DNA of 64,000 nucleotides from Fragum whitleyi (GCA_948146395.1 OX411543.1:21430026-21494025); one strand, 5' to 3'. Shown: positions 1-10,221, counted from the first letter of the stretch. Notes: a model not told the origin generated them from the letters alone. Program-made: numbers and translations.

Positions 1-162
1 ATTTTAGACGGGTGTTTCCCTTCCCCCCTTATCTGTACCTCTGTTTCTAAGTCTAAGCTATCCTATTAGCTCAAACCCTAGGACATAGACATTTCCAATG
101 AGTACCCACAACATAGGGATTCACTTAGAAATAAAAATTTAGACCATATTTATCCCTCCAAA
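1..162. mobile_element. Two truncated family-C palindromic MITE fragments
   Basis: Positions 29-43 read as the right inverted end of family C (TTATCTGTACCTCTG), and bases 1-28 resemble the T-rich arm before it, so a copy enters the window from the left. A second partial copy at about 65-162 has the right half of the central palindrome (GAGTACCCACAACATAGGG at about 100-118) and the following arm. Better copies at 40491 and 50428 support the assignment. No coding capacity. Confidence 0.6.
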
Positions 163-617
163 CTTTTAAGAAAAGATTCTGGGAATTTGACCAAACTAAT
201 AGCAGGAAGTCTTAAATTACAACCAAGGCTTGTTGGTGTTCTAGGCAGATAAGACTGATGCAAAATAAATTGACAGAAATTCTGAAAGAACCCTTGTTGC
301 TTTGCATTTTTAAACTAGTGACGATGAAAGTAGAGTTGTGTATAACTTATTGTTTAGATCTAATTAAACATTGTGAAAAAATGATCCTGGCTCTTCATTT
401 CAATTCATGGAATTATTAGAATTAAAGTAAAACAGATGAAAACTATAATGTTTTAATTTCCGATCACCTATTGCATTTACATTAAAGGGAGAGTAGTACT
501 GCTTTTAATTTCCTCCAAATGTTGGCAGATGTAATTACTTGATAACCTTATCAAAATAGATTCAAAATGTCAGTCAAAAAACATTTTTTGCCAAACTGGT
601 CAGTTTGAAGATTGAGA
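163..617. other. AT-rich stretch, nothing recognised
   Basis: No convincing open reading frame, repeat copy or RNA gene was seen on either strand. Confidence 0.5.
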
Positions 618-830
618 AATGAGCTAGCTGATGCCTGACATTTCCAACCATATCTCATGTGCATGTCTAGCTACAGATAGTGGGGGGATTTTGGAAGTTA
701 GATCAAAGTATTTCATTGATAATAGGTCAAGCCCTTGCACAAGTACTGTGCAGATGCACAGGCTGGCCAGAGACTTTGCTTTGTGTGCATTTGAAATAGT
801 TACAAATGCCACACATGGGCTTCTTTAAAT
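618..830. mobile_element. Family-D MITE (diverged copy)
   Basis: Left end carries GCCTGACATTTCCAACCAT near 630. The interior has a GTGCAGATGCACAGGCTGGC hairpin half near 750, and the right end has GCCACACATGGGC. Matches the better family-D copy at 32319-32547, whose ends are inverted (GACATTTCCAACAATTT versus AAATTGTTGGAAATGTC). A short piece resembling the left arm of family C (CTACAGATAGTGGGGGGAT) lies at about 670-690. The small open frames on both strands here are by-products of the palindrome. Confidence 0.6.
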
Positions 831-1600
831 ACTAAAGACTTAGAAAGGAGAAATTCAAATTCATTCAAGTCAGCAAATTCAGTCTATGTTTTCTAAATCT
901 AAATCATACTCAAATGACCTTTTAAAGAAAGAAATTAAGAAAAACTACAACTTCTAGGCCAGCTGAGGTCAACCCCAATCACACTAGCCTAACAAATAAA
1001 AGTTAATCAAAATTCATAACTTTGACCAAATTGGTTTAAAGCTAATGTCCATTTGATTTAAATTAGATAAAATATCTATATATACCCTTAAGCTGTTCAT
1101 AAAAAGATATTTTTCGTAAACAGCTTGAAATGACCGATGGTCTTGATCATAATGTCGCCAGGCTTTTAAAACTAAACAATAAAGACCTATGAGAGATTCT
1201 GATTTAATATTTTGGACCTCGATGTTTTTTATGGCAAGATAAACTAGACTGTTCTGATTCTGCATTAGTATGCTTTTAGCTCAGAAAATATTGTTTGTAA
1301 TGAACAATTTATTTTTAATCAGTCTTTATTAATTAATTGCAGAAAAACCCCATGCCCATTGAAAAAATTTCACAATTTAAGGTTATGAACTTAAATTCAA
1401 ATTCCATTAAGCTTGATTCTGCTCCGCAAAGTAGAAATTATAGATAGCAGATAGTTTGTCCACTAACAAAGATTATTAGGCTCAATAACTAATTAAAATT
1501 AAAAATTTATGAATTTTGTCACCAATATTGACCACAGCAAAGTTTTTATTATCATTCTGTAAACATTAAAGACTGGACTATTAAATTTGTGAGAGTTTTA
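831..1600. other. AT-rich stretch, nothing recognised
   Basis: No gene, RNA or repeat recognised. An 83-codon minus-strand frame at 1014-1265 has no recognisable domain. Confidence 0.5.
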
Positions 1601-1601
1601 A

Positions 1602-1720
1602 TAGGATAACAGTTAGCGGTCAGAGGTGCTGTCTTACTAAGTCCCAACTTACAATATTTTGTGAGTTTGGGCATCATCATCATAGACAGACATTTCCAAC
1701 GTGACATTTATGTCCAAATG
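1602..1720 (+). repeat. Copy 1 of a diverged direct duplication (with 2085-2185)
   Basis: Shares GTGCTGTCTTA, then CAATATTTTGTGAG (CAGTATTTTGTGAG in copy 2), then GACATTTCCAAC with the second copy about 475 bp downstream. The duplicated unit ends inside the left end of a family-D MITE in both copies. Confidence 0.55.
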
Positions 1721-1760
1721 ATAGACAGACATTGATCATAATGCAGCCTGGACAGCCTCA
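1686..1760 (+). mobile_element. Family-D MITE, left part only
   Basis: Contains GACATTTCCAAC, CATTGATCA and CCTGGACAGCC, as at 32330-32395. The copy stops where the family-E element begins at about 1766. Confidence 0.5.
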
Positions 1761-1765
1761 AAATA

Positions 1766-2000
1766 AAGTGAAACTTGTTTTGAGCGACCACTAATGCGAC
1801 CTATGTTGTTAAAACTCAATAGATTTTTATCATTCAGACGATTCTGGTGAGTTTTAACAATATAGGATTCATTTTCAATAATTGATGGACCAACTTTATA
1901 CTTTTTAAGATATTTTAATTTAAAGAAGGAAATTTGGAAATTGTCACTAAATAAAAATGGTAGCTTAGTGGAAGTGGTCGCTTGAGGAAGTTTAACTGTA
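1766..2000. mobile_element. Family-E mariner-like MITE
   Basis: Left arm AAACTTGTTTTGAGCGACCA and right arm AGTGGTCGCTTGAGG...ACTGTA are inverted. The centre (about 1801-1866) is an imperfect palindrome around CTATGTTGTTAAAACTCA. The right end ACTGTA matches the TA-CAGT terminus of the full copy at 24354-24716. Non-coding; the left terminus is eroded. Confidence 0.65.
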
Positions 2001-2084
2001 TCATAAGAATTATTATTCAGACTTGTGAAGACTGATCAGATAGTGTATAAATTGTTTAAAAGTTACAATATATGGGTTGACAGA

Positions 2085-2185
2085 TTCTGATTGTGGTTGA
2101 AAGTGCTGTCTTATTTAGGCTAAAACTACAGTATTTTGTGAGCTTGTTCATGACATTTCCAACAATTTCAATGTCTTCAGACACA
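2085..2185 (+). repeat. Copy 2 of a diverged direct duplication, ending in a family-D left end
   Basis: Parallels 1602-1720 (GTGCTGTCTTA, CAGTATTTTGTGAG) and runs into GACATTTCCAACAATTTC, the family-D terminus, which is cut off by the fold-back element at 2191. Confidence 0.5.
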
Positions 2186-2190
2186 ATCCT

Positions 2191-2432
2191 GGGCTCAAGG
2201 TTATAAAACTTTGTTCGTGCTCAACTGAGATTTTTCTCAAATTTTTAATTCAAATAAATGTATGAAAATAAAAGATAATATTAATAAGTTGTTATTTATA
2301 ACAACTTATTAGTATTGTATTTTATTTTAATACACTTAAATGAGTATTAACACAGAATTATGGCTCTAATCTCAAATTGAAATTTGAGAAAATTTTGAAT
2401 AGAGAATGAGAAAAGTTTTATAACTCCGGGCC
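2191..2432. mobile_element. Family-J fold-back element
   Basis: About 240 bp with long inverted arms: GGGCTCAAGGTTATAAAACT at the left, AAGTTTTATAACTCCGGGCC at the right, with inner arms TCTCAAATTTTTAATTC and CTCAAATTGAAATTTGAG. The central part has AAGTTGTTATTTATAACAACTT. Two further copies lie at 23526 and 54957. Likely a non-autonomous DNA element; superfamily unassigned. Confidence 0.75.
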
Positions 2433-2454
2433 ATGAAAGCTTGAAAGGGCCACT

Positions 2455-2515
2455 CTAAGATCAGACTGCCAGCATATTTTCAGACTGATCTTTGGCTGTA
2501 TCCTCTACCAAAATA
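2455..2515. mobile_element. Family-B core hairpin fragment
   Basis: AAGATCAGACTGCC...CAGACTGATCTTTGGCTGTA resembles the internal palindrome of family B (for example 9135-9175) without the TTAA-flanked ends. Confidence 0.4.
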
Positions 2516-2624
2516 GAAATATCCTATTATGACTGACAAAGGTTAGTTCATTTACAATTATCAAACAAATAGATCAATAATAAATTCACTGGACCATCTC
2601 GAAAGATCATGAAATAACACTTTT

Positions 2625-2910
2625 TATGCCCCCGATAGGGAGGCATCATAAATTTGACTTGTCCGTCCGTCCGTCTGTCCGTCTGTCCGTCATTCCGTCC
2701 AAAAACTTTAACATTGGCCATAACTTCCTTATTACTTAACATATTCGCATCATACTTTACCACAACATTCCTTGGTACATTACCTTTCTGTAGGCACATA
2801 CTTTGGTGACCTTGACCCCTGGATGACCTTGACCTTCAACATAGATTGGCCATAATTTAAAATCAAAGCGGTGTCGGGGGCATTGTCATCTTACAGTGAC
2901 AGCTCTTGTT
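2625..2910 (+). mobile_element. Short pearl-like element with GTCC microsatellite
   Basis: Begins TATGCCCCCGATAGGGAGGCAT, a short hairpin, followed by a (GTCC/GTCT)n tract at about 2661-2698, an interior, then GTGTCGGGGGCATTG and CAGCTCTTGTT at the end. The order hairpin, TCCG-type microsatellite, body and CTTGTT end matches 6539-6846 and resembles the pearl (helentron-like) elements of bivalves. No tandem core unit is seen, so it is a minimal form. Confidence 0.65.
2661..2698. repeat. GTCC/GTCT tetranucleotide microsatellite
   Basis: Imperfect tandem GTCC, GTCC, GTCT units inside the pearl-like element. Confidence 0.9.
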
Positions 2911-3819
2911 ATTGTCAATTAAAACAATATTATGACAAGTGTATTGTGTTTCCATTTGTAAACCATAAAGAAATAAACCATTCTAGTTTATAAGATTGAA
3001 GTGCTGATATATTTAATTCATTGAAAAAAATACAAAAGATTTCAGAGGAATGAAAATCAAATTTATTTCAATAGATTCTATTTTCGTTGAGGTGCCGTAT
3101 CTATTATTCAGTGTAAAACAATGAAAATTTCATTCATGGAGACATACGAGTCAAACTGAGTCAAAAACTGTTACATTTTATTGGAAAACTGTGTCCATTA
3201 TCTAATATTGGATCAAATTAAGGCACTGGACCATTTCTAAAAGTCATGAAATAACGCTTTTATGGGTAGAAACAGTAGTTTTAACAACCATACAATTTTA
3301 TTGTATTGTATGGAAAAAAGGACTACAATTTAAAGGCATGATGACCTTTATTACTCCTAATTCTATGGCTAGAAAGCAATTGATAGATTGTTTGATGTTT
3401 AACGCCCCTTTTAACGTTATCATTTATATAAAAACGACTGGTACACCTACTCATTGCCTTCTGTTGTTTCTCTTACCAGTACAACCACCGTGCATTTCAT
3501 GTAGGCCACAAGCTTCCCAACCACTTTTAAACCCCCCTGGAAAGACAGAACATATTATGTGATCACCAGTGGTGTCAGGGCGTCTGGAGTCTGGGCGAGC
3601 AGGCAGCATCCAATTCTTTGTCTTGAGTAAATGTCTGTCAATGATTGAGTTGAAACTTGGCAGTTTATTGTTCCTCTCATGATAATGGGGTGCAGTGTGC
3701 AAGAACAGCTAGTAACTCTACAAGGGCGTAATTTTGCTCCCATTACGCAATTTGAAATTTACGCAAGTGGGTTAAAGAAATAATATTCTGCTGAAAAATA
3801 TCATAGGTGAATTATCACA
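2911..3819. other. No gene recognised; one short duplicated segment
   Basis: Contains ACTGGACCAT...GTCATGAAATAACG (about 3226-3258), matching the segment just left of the pearl-like element (about 2588-2620). Short overlapping frames at 3338-3743 have no domain. Confidence 0.45.
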
Positions 3820-3862
3820 ACATTGAAACTACAGCTTATTCAAGCTGTAGCTACGATGTTTT
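3820..3862. repeat. Family-M short hairpin repeat
   Basis: AACTACAGCTTATTCAAGCTGTAGCTACGA folds into a hairpin with TACAGCTT/AAGCTGTA arms. Related hairpins occur at 12091, 33587, 52914 and 62968, several followed by a GATTTTG or AGGTTTT motif. Confidence 0.6.
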
Positions 3863-4130
3863 GATTATTCACCAACACTCAAATGGAAAAAAAAAAGGAA
3901 GAGGACGGAGGCCATTTATCTTTTCTCACAGTCCACACATCTCGTTTATCCTATATATTCTTTGGTGATCGCCCTCTGACTGTGTAATAATTACCCAATC
4001 CTAGTTACGCCTATGCTCTACCTTGCAAAATTTTTTAGTTACACTCAGCGAGCCAGCAGAGTAACTGGCATATCTTGGGACAGTTTGCCACCTTGCTCTT
4101 TCTACAGAGCTCATAGGCTATCCTGAGTCT

Positions 4131-4394
4131 AGCCGCCGTTATAGTGCAGTTGGTAGCGCTTTGAACACTCAATCAAGAGGTCCCAGGTTTGATCCCTGAC
4201 GGCGGCACTCATTCCTTCTGACTAGTTGTCATTCACCAATGGGTCGATAATTGTAGACCTATGGGAGATAGCAGCTGGAGGCTAGGAAGGATGTGGTGGT
4301 TGTACTGGTGAGAGAAATACCAGGAATCCATTGTTAGATGGTACAGCCAAAGCTATATAACTGAAAAAATGAAAGCACGTAAAACTCCATTCAA
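4131..4394 (+). mobile_element. tRNA-derived SINE (family S), near full length
   Basis: The 5' tRNA-related head (4131-4206) has an A-box-like TAGTGCAGTTGG and a B-box-like GGTTTGATCCC, closed by GCCGCCG/CGGCGGC acceptor arms. The body has CACCAATGGGTCGATAAT, GATAGCAGCTGGAGGCTAGG, AATACCAGGAATCCATTG and a 3' end near CTCCATTCAA. This order recurs in all family-S copies. Mobilised presumably by a partner LINE; not a functional tRNA gene. Confidence 0.85.
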
Positions 4395-4700
4395 TTTCCC
4401 ACATTTAAATTTCATATGCAAGGAAGGCTCAATTGATTAATTGCAACGAAGAGAAGTCAAATTCGTAATTATCATTTCAAATTCCTGTCTTTTAAGATAA
4501 TTTTTCTTTGTAAGGGGTGTTTTCAAATATGATAGGAGTGATTTCAAGTATATGAAGATGATATATTATTTGGGATCAAAGTGTCAAATCGATCAAAGAT
4601 TTACTCTTACCACCCTTATTCAACTGCAATTTTATACAAAAAATTTAATGCCTTTTAACCAAGGGTTTAACTCTTACCCTGTTCCTGTTGTTCACAACAT
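4395..4700. other. AT-rich stretch, nothing recognised
   Basis: Spacer between a SINE and a hairpin repeat, with no signal seen. Confidence 0.5.
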
Positions 4701-4780
4701 ATCGATGGCTCAGCGTGAAAAGGTTGTAACTGCCTATAAACATAAAGGCAGTTACAACTGTTTCATGCTGAGCCATAGAT
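4701..4780. repeat. Family-K hairpin element
   Basis: Almost entirely palindromic: ATCGATGGCTCAGCGTGAAA then GGTTGTAACTGCCTAT, mirrored by AGGCAGTTACAACTG and TTTCATGCTGAGCCATAGAT. About 80 bp with arms near 36 bp. Eight related copies are listed. Could be a miniature fold-back transposon or a small-RNA hairpin source. Confidence 0.7.
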
Positions 4781-5443
4781 ATACAAATAGGACACCTACG
4801 GCTGCAATGCTCAACTGCAGGTGCTGGATAATGCAAAGTTTCTAAGTAAAAAAGGGCATAACTCTAACATAAATGCTTCCAGAGTTATCCCACTTGATAG
4901 TCTGGGTAGCTCTTGTAATGGTGAACACACTTGCAAAGTTTCTGGAAAATGTTGTCAATAACAACAGAGATATGATCAAATATAAAGTTAGTCAACCCAA
5001 TTCAAGTGCCAACACTAACACCAAGGCAAAAAAGGCCAAGGTGGTCATAATACCTCAGGTTTTCTCCTAAAACAGACAAGCTAATAATGGGGTTCAGGAT
5101 AGACTAAGATCAGCCTGCATAGACATGTAGACTGATTTTAGCCTACTCTGCCTTCTTTGTACTTCTTAATATTGTTGTGGGAAAAACCCAGAAAGACTGG
5201 TCAAAATGTCACCAAAACTGGAAATTTGTTGGAAATAGAATTTAAATTCAGCAGGACAAGGGTTATAAGTGTCTGTTTTCTCAGTTTCTATGAGTCTTAC
5301 TTTTCATGACTGATGAATCATTAATGATGAAAATGACAAAGATATCATTATACTGATTCTCAGCTCTAAGCTTAATGATTGGAAATCTTTTCATTAGACC
5401 TTTAGCCTTCTTGACTCAAATTCTCTGACAGGAACACTTTATC
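4781..5443. other. No gene recognised; a family-B-like core hairpin at 5101-5145
   Basis: ACTAAGATCAGCCTGCATAG and its mirror GTAGACTGATTTTAGCC resemble the family-B inner palindrome and the fragment at 29778-29822. Otherwise featureless. Confidence 0.4.
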
Positions 5444-5666
5444 ACTTTCCAGTTTTACAAAATTTTGGACCTGTCCAAATTCAAAGGTTTTGCAGACGGA
5501 AATTTAAAGTGGATTTAATTTGAAAAATAACCATTCAGTAGGGTAGAAAATGGTGTGGAAAAAGAAGAAATTGCTCGTCAGAAGCAATTTCTTCTTTTTT
5601 CACAATGTTTTCTCAATCATAAAATCACAGGCACATAAAAAGTAGGGACTAAACAGCAAAGGGTTA
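5444..5666 (+). mobile_element. Family-A piggyBac-like MITE
   Basis: Left end CACTTTCCAGTTTTAC is slightly eroded; right end AACAGCAAAGGGTTA is intact. The centre is a hairpin, AAGAAGAAATTGCT/AGCAATTTCTTCTT at about 5562-5597. Same layout as 27769-27997, where both TTAA target duplications survive. Confidence 0.85.
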
Positions 5667-5803
5667 TACAATGGACACTACTATTTTGAGATATTTGGTC
5701 TTACCCTCATGAACTGAACTACATATAGTTCAGCATGCTGTTCTTAATTATAGCTATGGCTTATAACAAGCAATTTCTCCTGTTCTCGAAACTTAAATTC
5801 TAA

Positions 5804-6078
5804 GGTGCCATCATAGTGCAGTGATTGTGCATCTCACCATCATTCGAAAAGGTCCTCAGGGTTCAATCCCTGATAGCGACACTTATCCTTTCAAACTTAT
5901 TTGTCTCCCACCAATGGGTTTATAACCCTAGACCTATGTTGGATAGCAGCTAAGGGCAAGGAAAGGATGTAATGGTAGCACTAGTTTCAGAAATACCAAG
6001 AATCTATGGTTAGGTGCTCCAGCCTATGAGATATGACTGAATGAGTGGTTAAAGCAGCTTAATTTAAACCCCATAAAA
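5804..6078 (+). mobile_element. tRNA-derived SINE (family S), diverged
   Basis: Head with CATCATAGTGCAGTGATTG and B box GGTTCAATCCC, then CACCAATGGGTTTATAA, AGACCTATGTTGGATAGCAGC, AATACCAAGAATC, GTGCTCCAGCC and terminal AAACCCCATAAA. Several point differences and an inserted segment mark it as older than 44758-45032. Confidence 0.8.
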
Positions 6079-6286
6079 AAATAACAAGTAAACTTAAGAA
6101 ATTCTGTCCAAAATACCATCTATATTTCAGTTTAAAAGTCTTTGATTTTAGTTGTCTATTATGTTATTGGTTCAAACTTGTGAAGCTCAAAGTGTGTAAT
6201 TTAGCTGATGCACTTGGACGCTTTGGCCAAATCTATAAAGGATAAGGCATTTTAAGCAAACTTAGTATTTATAACTATGATATTAA

Positions 6287-6500
6287 TTAACTCTTTGCTG
6301 TTTAATCTCTGCTTTTTATGTGCCTGTGATTTTATGATTGAGAAAACAATGTGAAAAAAGAAGAAATTGCTTCTGACAAGCAATTTCTTCTTTTTCCACT
6401 CTATTTTCTACCTTACAGAATGGATATATTTTTCAAATTAAATCCACTTGAAATTTTCGTCTGCAAAATTTTGTAAAATTTGTAAAATAGGAAAGTGATA
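6287..6500 (-). mobile_element. Family-A piggyBac-like MITE
   Basis: Starts with TTAA then CTCTTTGCTGTTTAAT, has the central AAGAAATTGCTTCTGACAAGCAATTTCTT hairpin at about 6361-6389, and ends in an eroded GGAAAGTGATAA. A short internal deletion or rearrangement lies near 6465-6490 (duplicated TTTGTAAAAT). Confidence 0.8.
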
Positions 6501-6538
6501 AAGCTGAATTATGTTGAGTTGGAAATGAGTCCTGTTTT

Positions 6539-6846
6539 TTATGCCCCCGTATCGAGAGATCGGGGCATATTGTTTTTCTCATGTCCGTCTGTCTGTCCGT
6601 CTGTCTGTCCGTCCATCTGTCCGTCCGTCTGTCAGAAAACTTAACCGGAAAACTTAACCTTGCCAATATCTTCAAGCCTATTCAAGATACAAAGCTTATA
6701 TTTGGCATGATGATAGATCTCAATGATCCGCATCCGCTGTTACCAAAGTCAAGGTCATGTGACAAGGTCAAGGTCATCTGTCAAGGTCAAACTTTGAAAA
6801 AAAATGCGGTTACGGGGGCATTCGTGTTTCACAAACACATCTTGTT
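6539..6846 (+). mobile_element. Short pearl-like element with TCCG microsatellite
   Basis: TATGCCCCCGTATCGAGAGATCGGGGCAT forms the 5' hairpin, followed by GTCCGTCTGTC repeats at about 6582-6632. The body contains repeated CAAGGTCA motifs (6745-6795), and the end is GTTACGGGGGCATTCGTG then CATCTTGTT. A close relative of the element at 2625. The open frames on both strands are by-products of the microsatellite. Confidence 0.7.
6582..6632. repeat. GTCCGTCT microsatellite
   Basis: Imperfect tandem GTCC/GTCT units inside the pearl-like element. Confidence 0.9.
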
Positions 6847-7234
6847 TGCTTCGTTCCTTGATATAGGAACTTAGAAATCCTTTTGTGATGATCCGGTCCT
6901 TCCCCATTATTAGATGAATAATGTATAGGGGGTTGTAAAGGTCTGAGGTCAGGCAGACTGGGGCCGGATGACTAAGGGATCTAAAGGGATATTTCCCTGC
7001 TATTGGGACCCTCATCTCTTCAGTCTATGCCATAAAAATTCCCCTTGATCACATATTGACAGAATTCAGCTGTTCAATACTCATGGAGTTTTGTGGGAAA
7101 TAACCCTTCATCCACTTTTGACAGTGACCAGAAGCAAATTTGGCTCAGATATAATCCATTACCAGGTGACCAAAAGTCAAACTAAAGTCAAAATTCTAAG
7201 TAGTTGCAGAAACTTAGTTGCCTTATCGTTACAA

Positions 7235-7387
7235 TTAACCCTTGTCATGCTGGGTAAAATTTGGTTAAAAATTTGCATCAAAATCAAAGGGGAAAAAGCA
7301 CTGAAAGTACATATGTGCAGGCTGATATCTGTCTATAGCTGGCCTGCCAAAGCAGGAATATTCCGGGTTCAGCATGACAAGGGTTAA
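7235..7387 (+). mobile_element. Family-B piggyBac-like MITE, internally deleted
   Basis: TTAACCCTTGTCATGCTG at the left is mirrored exactly by CAGCATGACAAGGGTTAA at the right, so TTAA flanks CCCTTGTCATGCTG inverted repeats. At 153 bp it is shorter than 9 kb and 28.9 kb copies (about 246 bp). Contains one half of the internal CACATATGTGCAG hairpin. Confidence 0.85.
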
Positions 7388-7660
7388 GAATTGTAAACTT
7401 TATTTGAATGATCCTTTAGTCATTGTGAGATCAACAGCAATCCATTGTTAGGTGCACCACTACTCATAAAAAAAGAACACATGGCCTGATCCTTCGGAGG
7501 GGATCATGAAGAATCAGTACACCCACCCCCAGCCCCATCCCAACCTCCTGGAATTTAGAAAATATATTAATAGTTATCAAATTAGTAAATTTGATCATAT
7601 GAAGACTAGTATCATTTAGCAAATGAATTGTTTTAATTACAGTTCTGATCAAGCTGAAGG
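7388..7660. other. No gene recognised
   Basis: A 112-codon minus-strand frame crossing 7464-7802 runs into a MITE palindrome and has no domain signature. Confidence 0.45.
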
Positions 7661-8098
7661 TACAGTTAAGAACATTGTGAAATTGACAAGGTGAATGATT
7701 TTGGAATGGTTTTGGAATGAAATTGAATGAGTGTGTAGATCGAGTTTTGAGTGAAATTAAAGGAAGGTAACCAATATTGCTAATTTTGTTCATCATGAAC
7801 AAAATTAGCGATATTAATTACCTCCCTTTAATAAAATATACGATCTTTCTGAATATACGTCATCGTGGACCAATCATGCACTTTAAATCAACACCAGCTA
7901 ATAAAATGGTAGAAAAGATAGATCGATTTGAATTTTTTGTTGAAAGTCTTGAATGGTTTCTAAATTTTTTCTAATGATTTCGGAGCGTTTTTGATCGATT
8001 TGATTGAGTGTTTGGAATGAATGAATGGAGCACTGAGTGAATGATTAAGAATGATTTTGATCGGAATGAGTGTCAATTTAACGATGTTTTTAACTGTA
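7661..8098. mobile_element. Family-L TA-flanked MITE with central palindrome
   Basis: Left end TACAGTTAAGAACATTGTG and right end AACGATGTTTTTAACTGTA are inverted, consistent with TA target duplications and CAGT termini of the Tc1/mariner group. Near 7757-7832 is a strong palindrome, with AATTTTGTTCA and TGAACAAAATT at its centre. A second copy lies at 33760-34188. No transposase remains. Confidence 0.75.
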
Positions 8099-8976
8099 CA
8101 ATATTTTGTTCTCCTACTGTGAGATATTGAAAGAATATGATATTTTTGATTGGAACATCTCTCCCCCCAAACCTACCCCTCTTTCTCTCACTCTCTATGA
8201 GGAATTATTTGACTCAAATATGGTCATTCAGCTAGAGAATCACAGAAACTGTTCAAAATGGCATTGAACTCTTTCCACATTCTCTGCAGACCAATGCAAG
8301 GATATAGGTTGATACATAGTATTGCTTACAGATTTCAGATGTACCTACTATTTGGCTTTAAAGGTCAAATTAGTTTCCAAAGGTTGAATTAGGACACAAG
8401 TGCTAATTTTGTACATTTTGTGACATGGAAAGGTAACATTTGTCAAGTTTTGGTTAAACAAACTTGTCAAGAAAATTATTACCCTTACTTCTACATTAGA
8501 AGATGAATTTGCTGATTATAGGTTCAATTTAGCCAGACTCAAGTTGCACAAGTACTTATTCTAGAATGTGACTCATTACCCAGCATTCTTAAATTTAGAC
8601 TGTTCTTAGGCTAAGATTTTGCAGATAACAATTAAATGTGGGTTCATTTTGATATCACTGGTCAATTCAACCAATTATTTGTTTTTTTGCAATATTTTCT
8701 AAAGTATAGAATCACATTAAGAATAAAATCACTGAGTTGTTAAATTCGCGAACTCACTGGAACAGGAAAGTGCTCAAAGATAGCCTTTCGGGTGAAGGCA
8801 TCTAAAACTTTGCCAGCCCTGCATTCAGGAAAACAAAACTATGCAAACTCTTAGCAAATTATACCCTTTTGCAGGCATTAATACAAATGCAAAGCAGGGT
8901 ATAATTTGCAAACAGTTTGCACCGTTTTTTTAATCCAGAAAGTAAGGCAGAATAAGGCTGTGAATCACTTATAATA
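8099..8976. other. No gene recognised
   Basis: Unique-looking AT-rich sequence. Only a short inverted pair of TATACCCTTTTGCA-like and GGGTATAATTTGCA-like segments at about 8860-8910 stands out. Confidence 0.45.
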
Positions 8977-9222
8977 TTAACCCTTATCATGCTAAATAAA
9001 AACGTTGGCAAAATTGCATTATAATCAAAGTACTGAATGTACTGAAATTTATTGCAAGCCACTTTTATTTATTTTGAAAATACAATCTTGAAACTTTTCT
9101 GTCCCTAAAAGTAAAATCAGGTAGTAGAGACAAAGATCAGACTGCACATATGTGCAGACTTGTCTTTGTCTAAACCTCCTGCCAAAGCAGGAATACTCCG
9201 AGTTCAGCATGACAAGGGTTAA
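8977..9222 (+). mobile_element. Family-B piggyBac-like MITE, full length
   Basis: TTAACCCTTATCATGCT at the left and CAGCATGACAAGGGTTAA at the right. The internal palindrome at about 9135-9170 contains CTGCACATATGTGCAG. 246 bp including both TTAA sites. Confidence 0.85.
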
Positions 9223-10221
9223 AAATAATGGTCAATGTTCTATGATTGAGACAGGGTGTAGCAGCTTTAGGGTCCAGCAATATTCGAGATACCATCAGTT
9301 TGGAGTTTAATGTTGTTTCTCTTTTGACCCTCGAAAATGATTTCATAAATGTATCATGAGGTTCAAAACACCAATATAAAAAAAAAAAATCGTTTTTCTT
9401 ATTAAAATATTGCTTAACAGTCTGACAATAATTTTCCTTAATTATTTCCTAAAGTTTGATATAGGGTAGATAAATTAAAAAATATCGGTAGTCAGAAGAA
9501 GATAGGTATCTTGATGCAAGCACAGTAACAACATGGATCTGAGAATCCTTAAATCATGGTTCATTGTGTGGGCCAGAAATATTCTGCAAGTTTCTGCTTA
9601 TAATCTAAATGAATATGATCTATCCCTAATATCTTTTATAAGAAAAGAATGTTAAAAAATAGAAAATATCCCATTGAAATGATCATGAGGGAAAAATGAC
9701 AAGCAATATATGAAGCAAAATTCAATTCTCATGTTGCAAGAGCAATAATGATACAGGTACTTAAATTGACACCCACAAACCCTATATTGTGGATACACAC
9801 TGGAATTGTCTTCTAAGGAGAGGTTAGAGGGGTAATAGTAAAAATAACAAATTTAAATTGATACTTTTTTGAAGATTTCAACTTTTTATATTCCTTAGGA
9901 TAAATCACAATTCTACCTGACTAGTATACTTCAGGACAAAGAACAGAATATTTAAATTTTAGGAAAGAAATCTGAAAATTCAGGGGCGTGGAATAAAGGT
10001 GTTATTGTCTCACAGAAAGAAAACTGACGAAATTAATACAAATTACAGAGATCTCGGCTTAGAAAAGAAAATAATCAAAAGAATGAGTTATCTAAATAAT
10101 CACACTTCATTTCCAATGTGATGCACTGCACATGGTGTCTGCTTGCACTTATCATATTTTGTCACTGGGCGGTAATGTAACGGTACCGTCATTAAATTTA
10201 GATGGATTAGTTTGGAAGAAT
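9223..10221. other. No gene recognised
   Basis: AT-rich, with an A-run near 9378-9389. No repeat family or coding signal seen. Confidence 0.45.

Noticed and set aside
2661..2698. CRISPR-like regular repeat
   Set aside because: A four-base microsatellite with no spacers, in eukaryotic DNA.
3468..3560. Minus-strand SINE fragment suggested by TTACCAGTACAACCACC
   Set aside because: Only one short phrase matches family S; no neighbouring SINE blocks.
6433..6874. Serine/threonine/arginine-rich overlapping frames
   Set aside because: Produced by translating the TCCG/GTCT microsatellite in both directions.
7464..7802. 112-codon minus-strand frame
   Set aside because: Ends inside the palindrome of a family-L MITE; chance frame.
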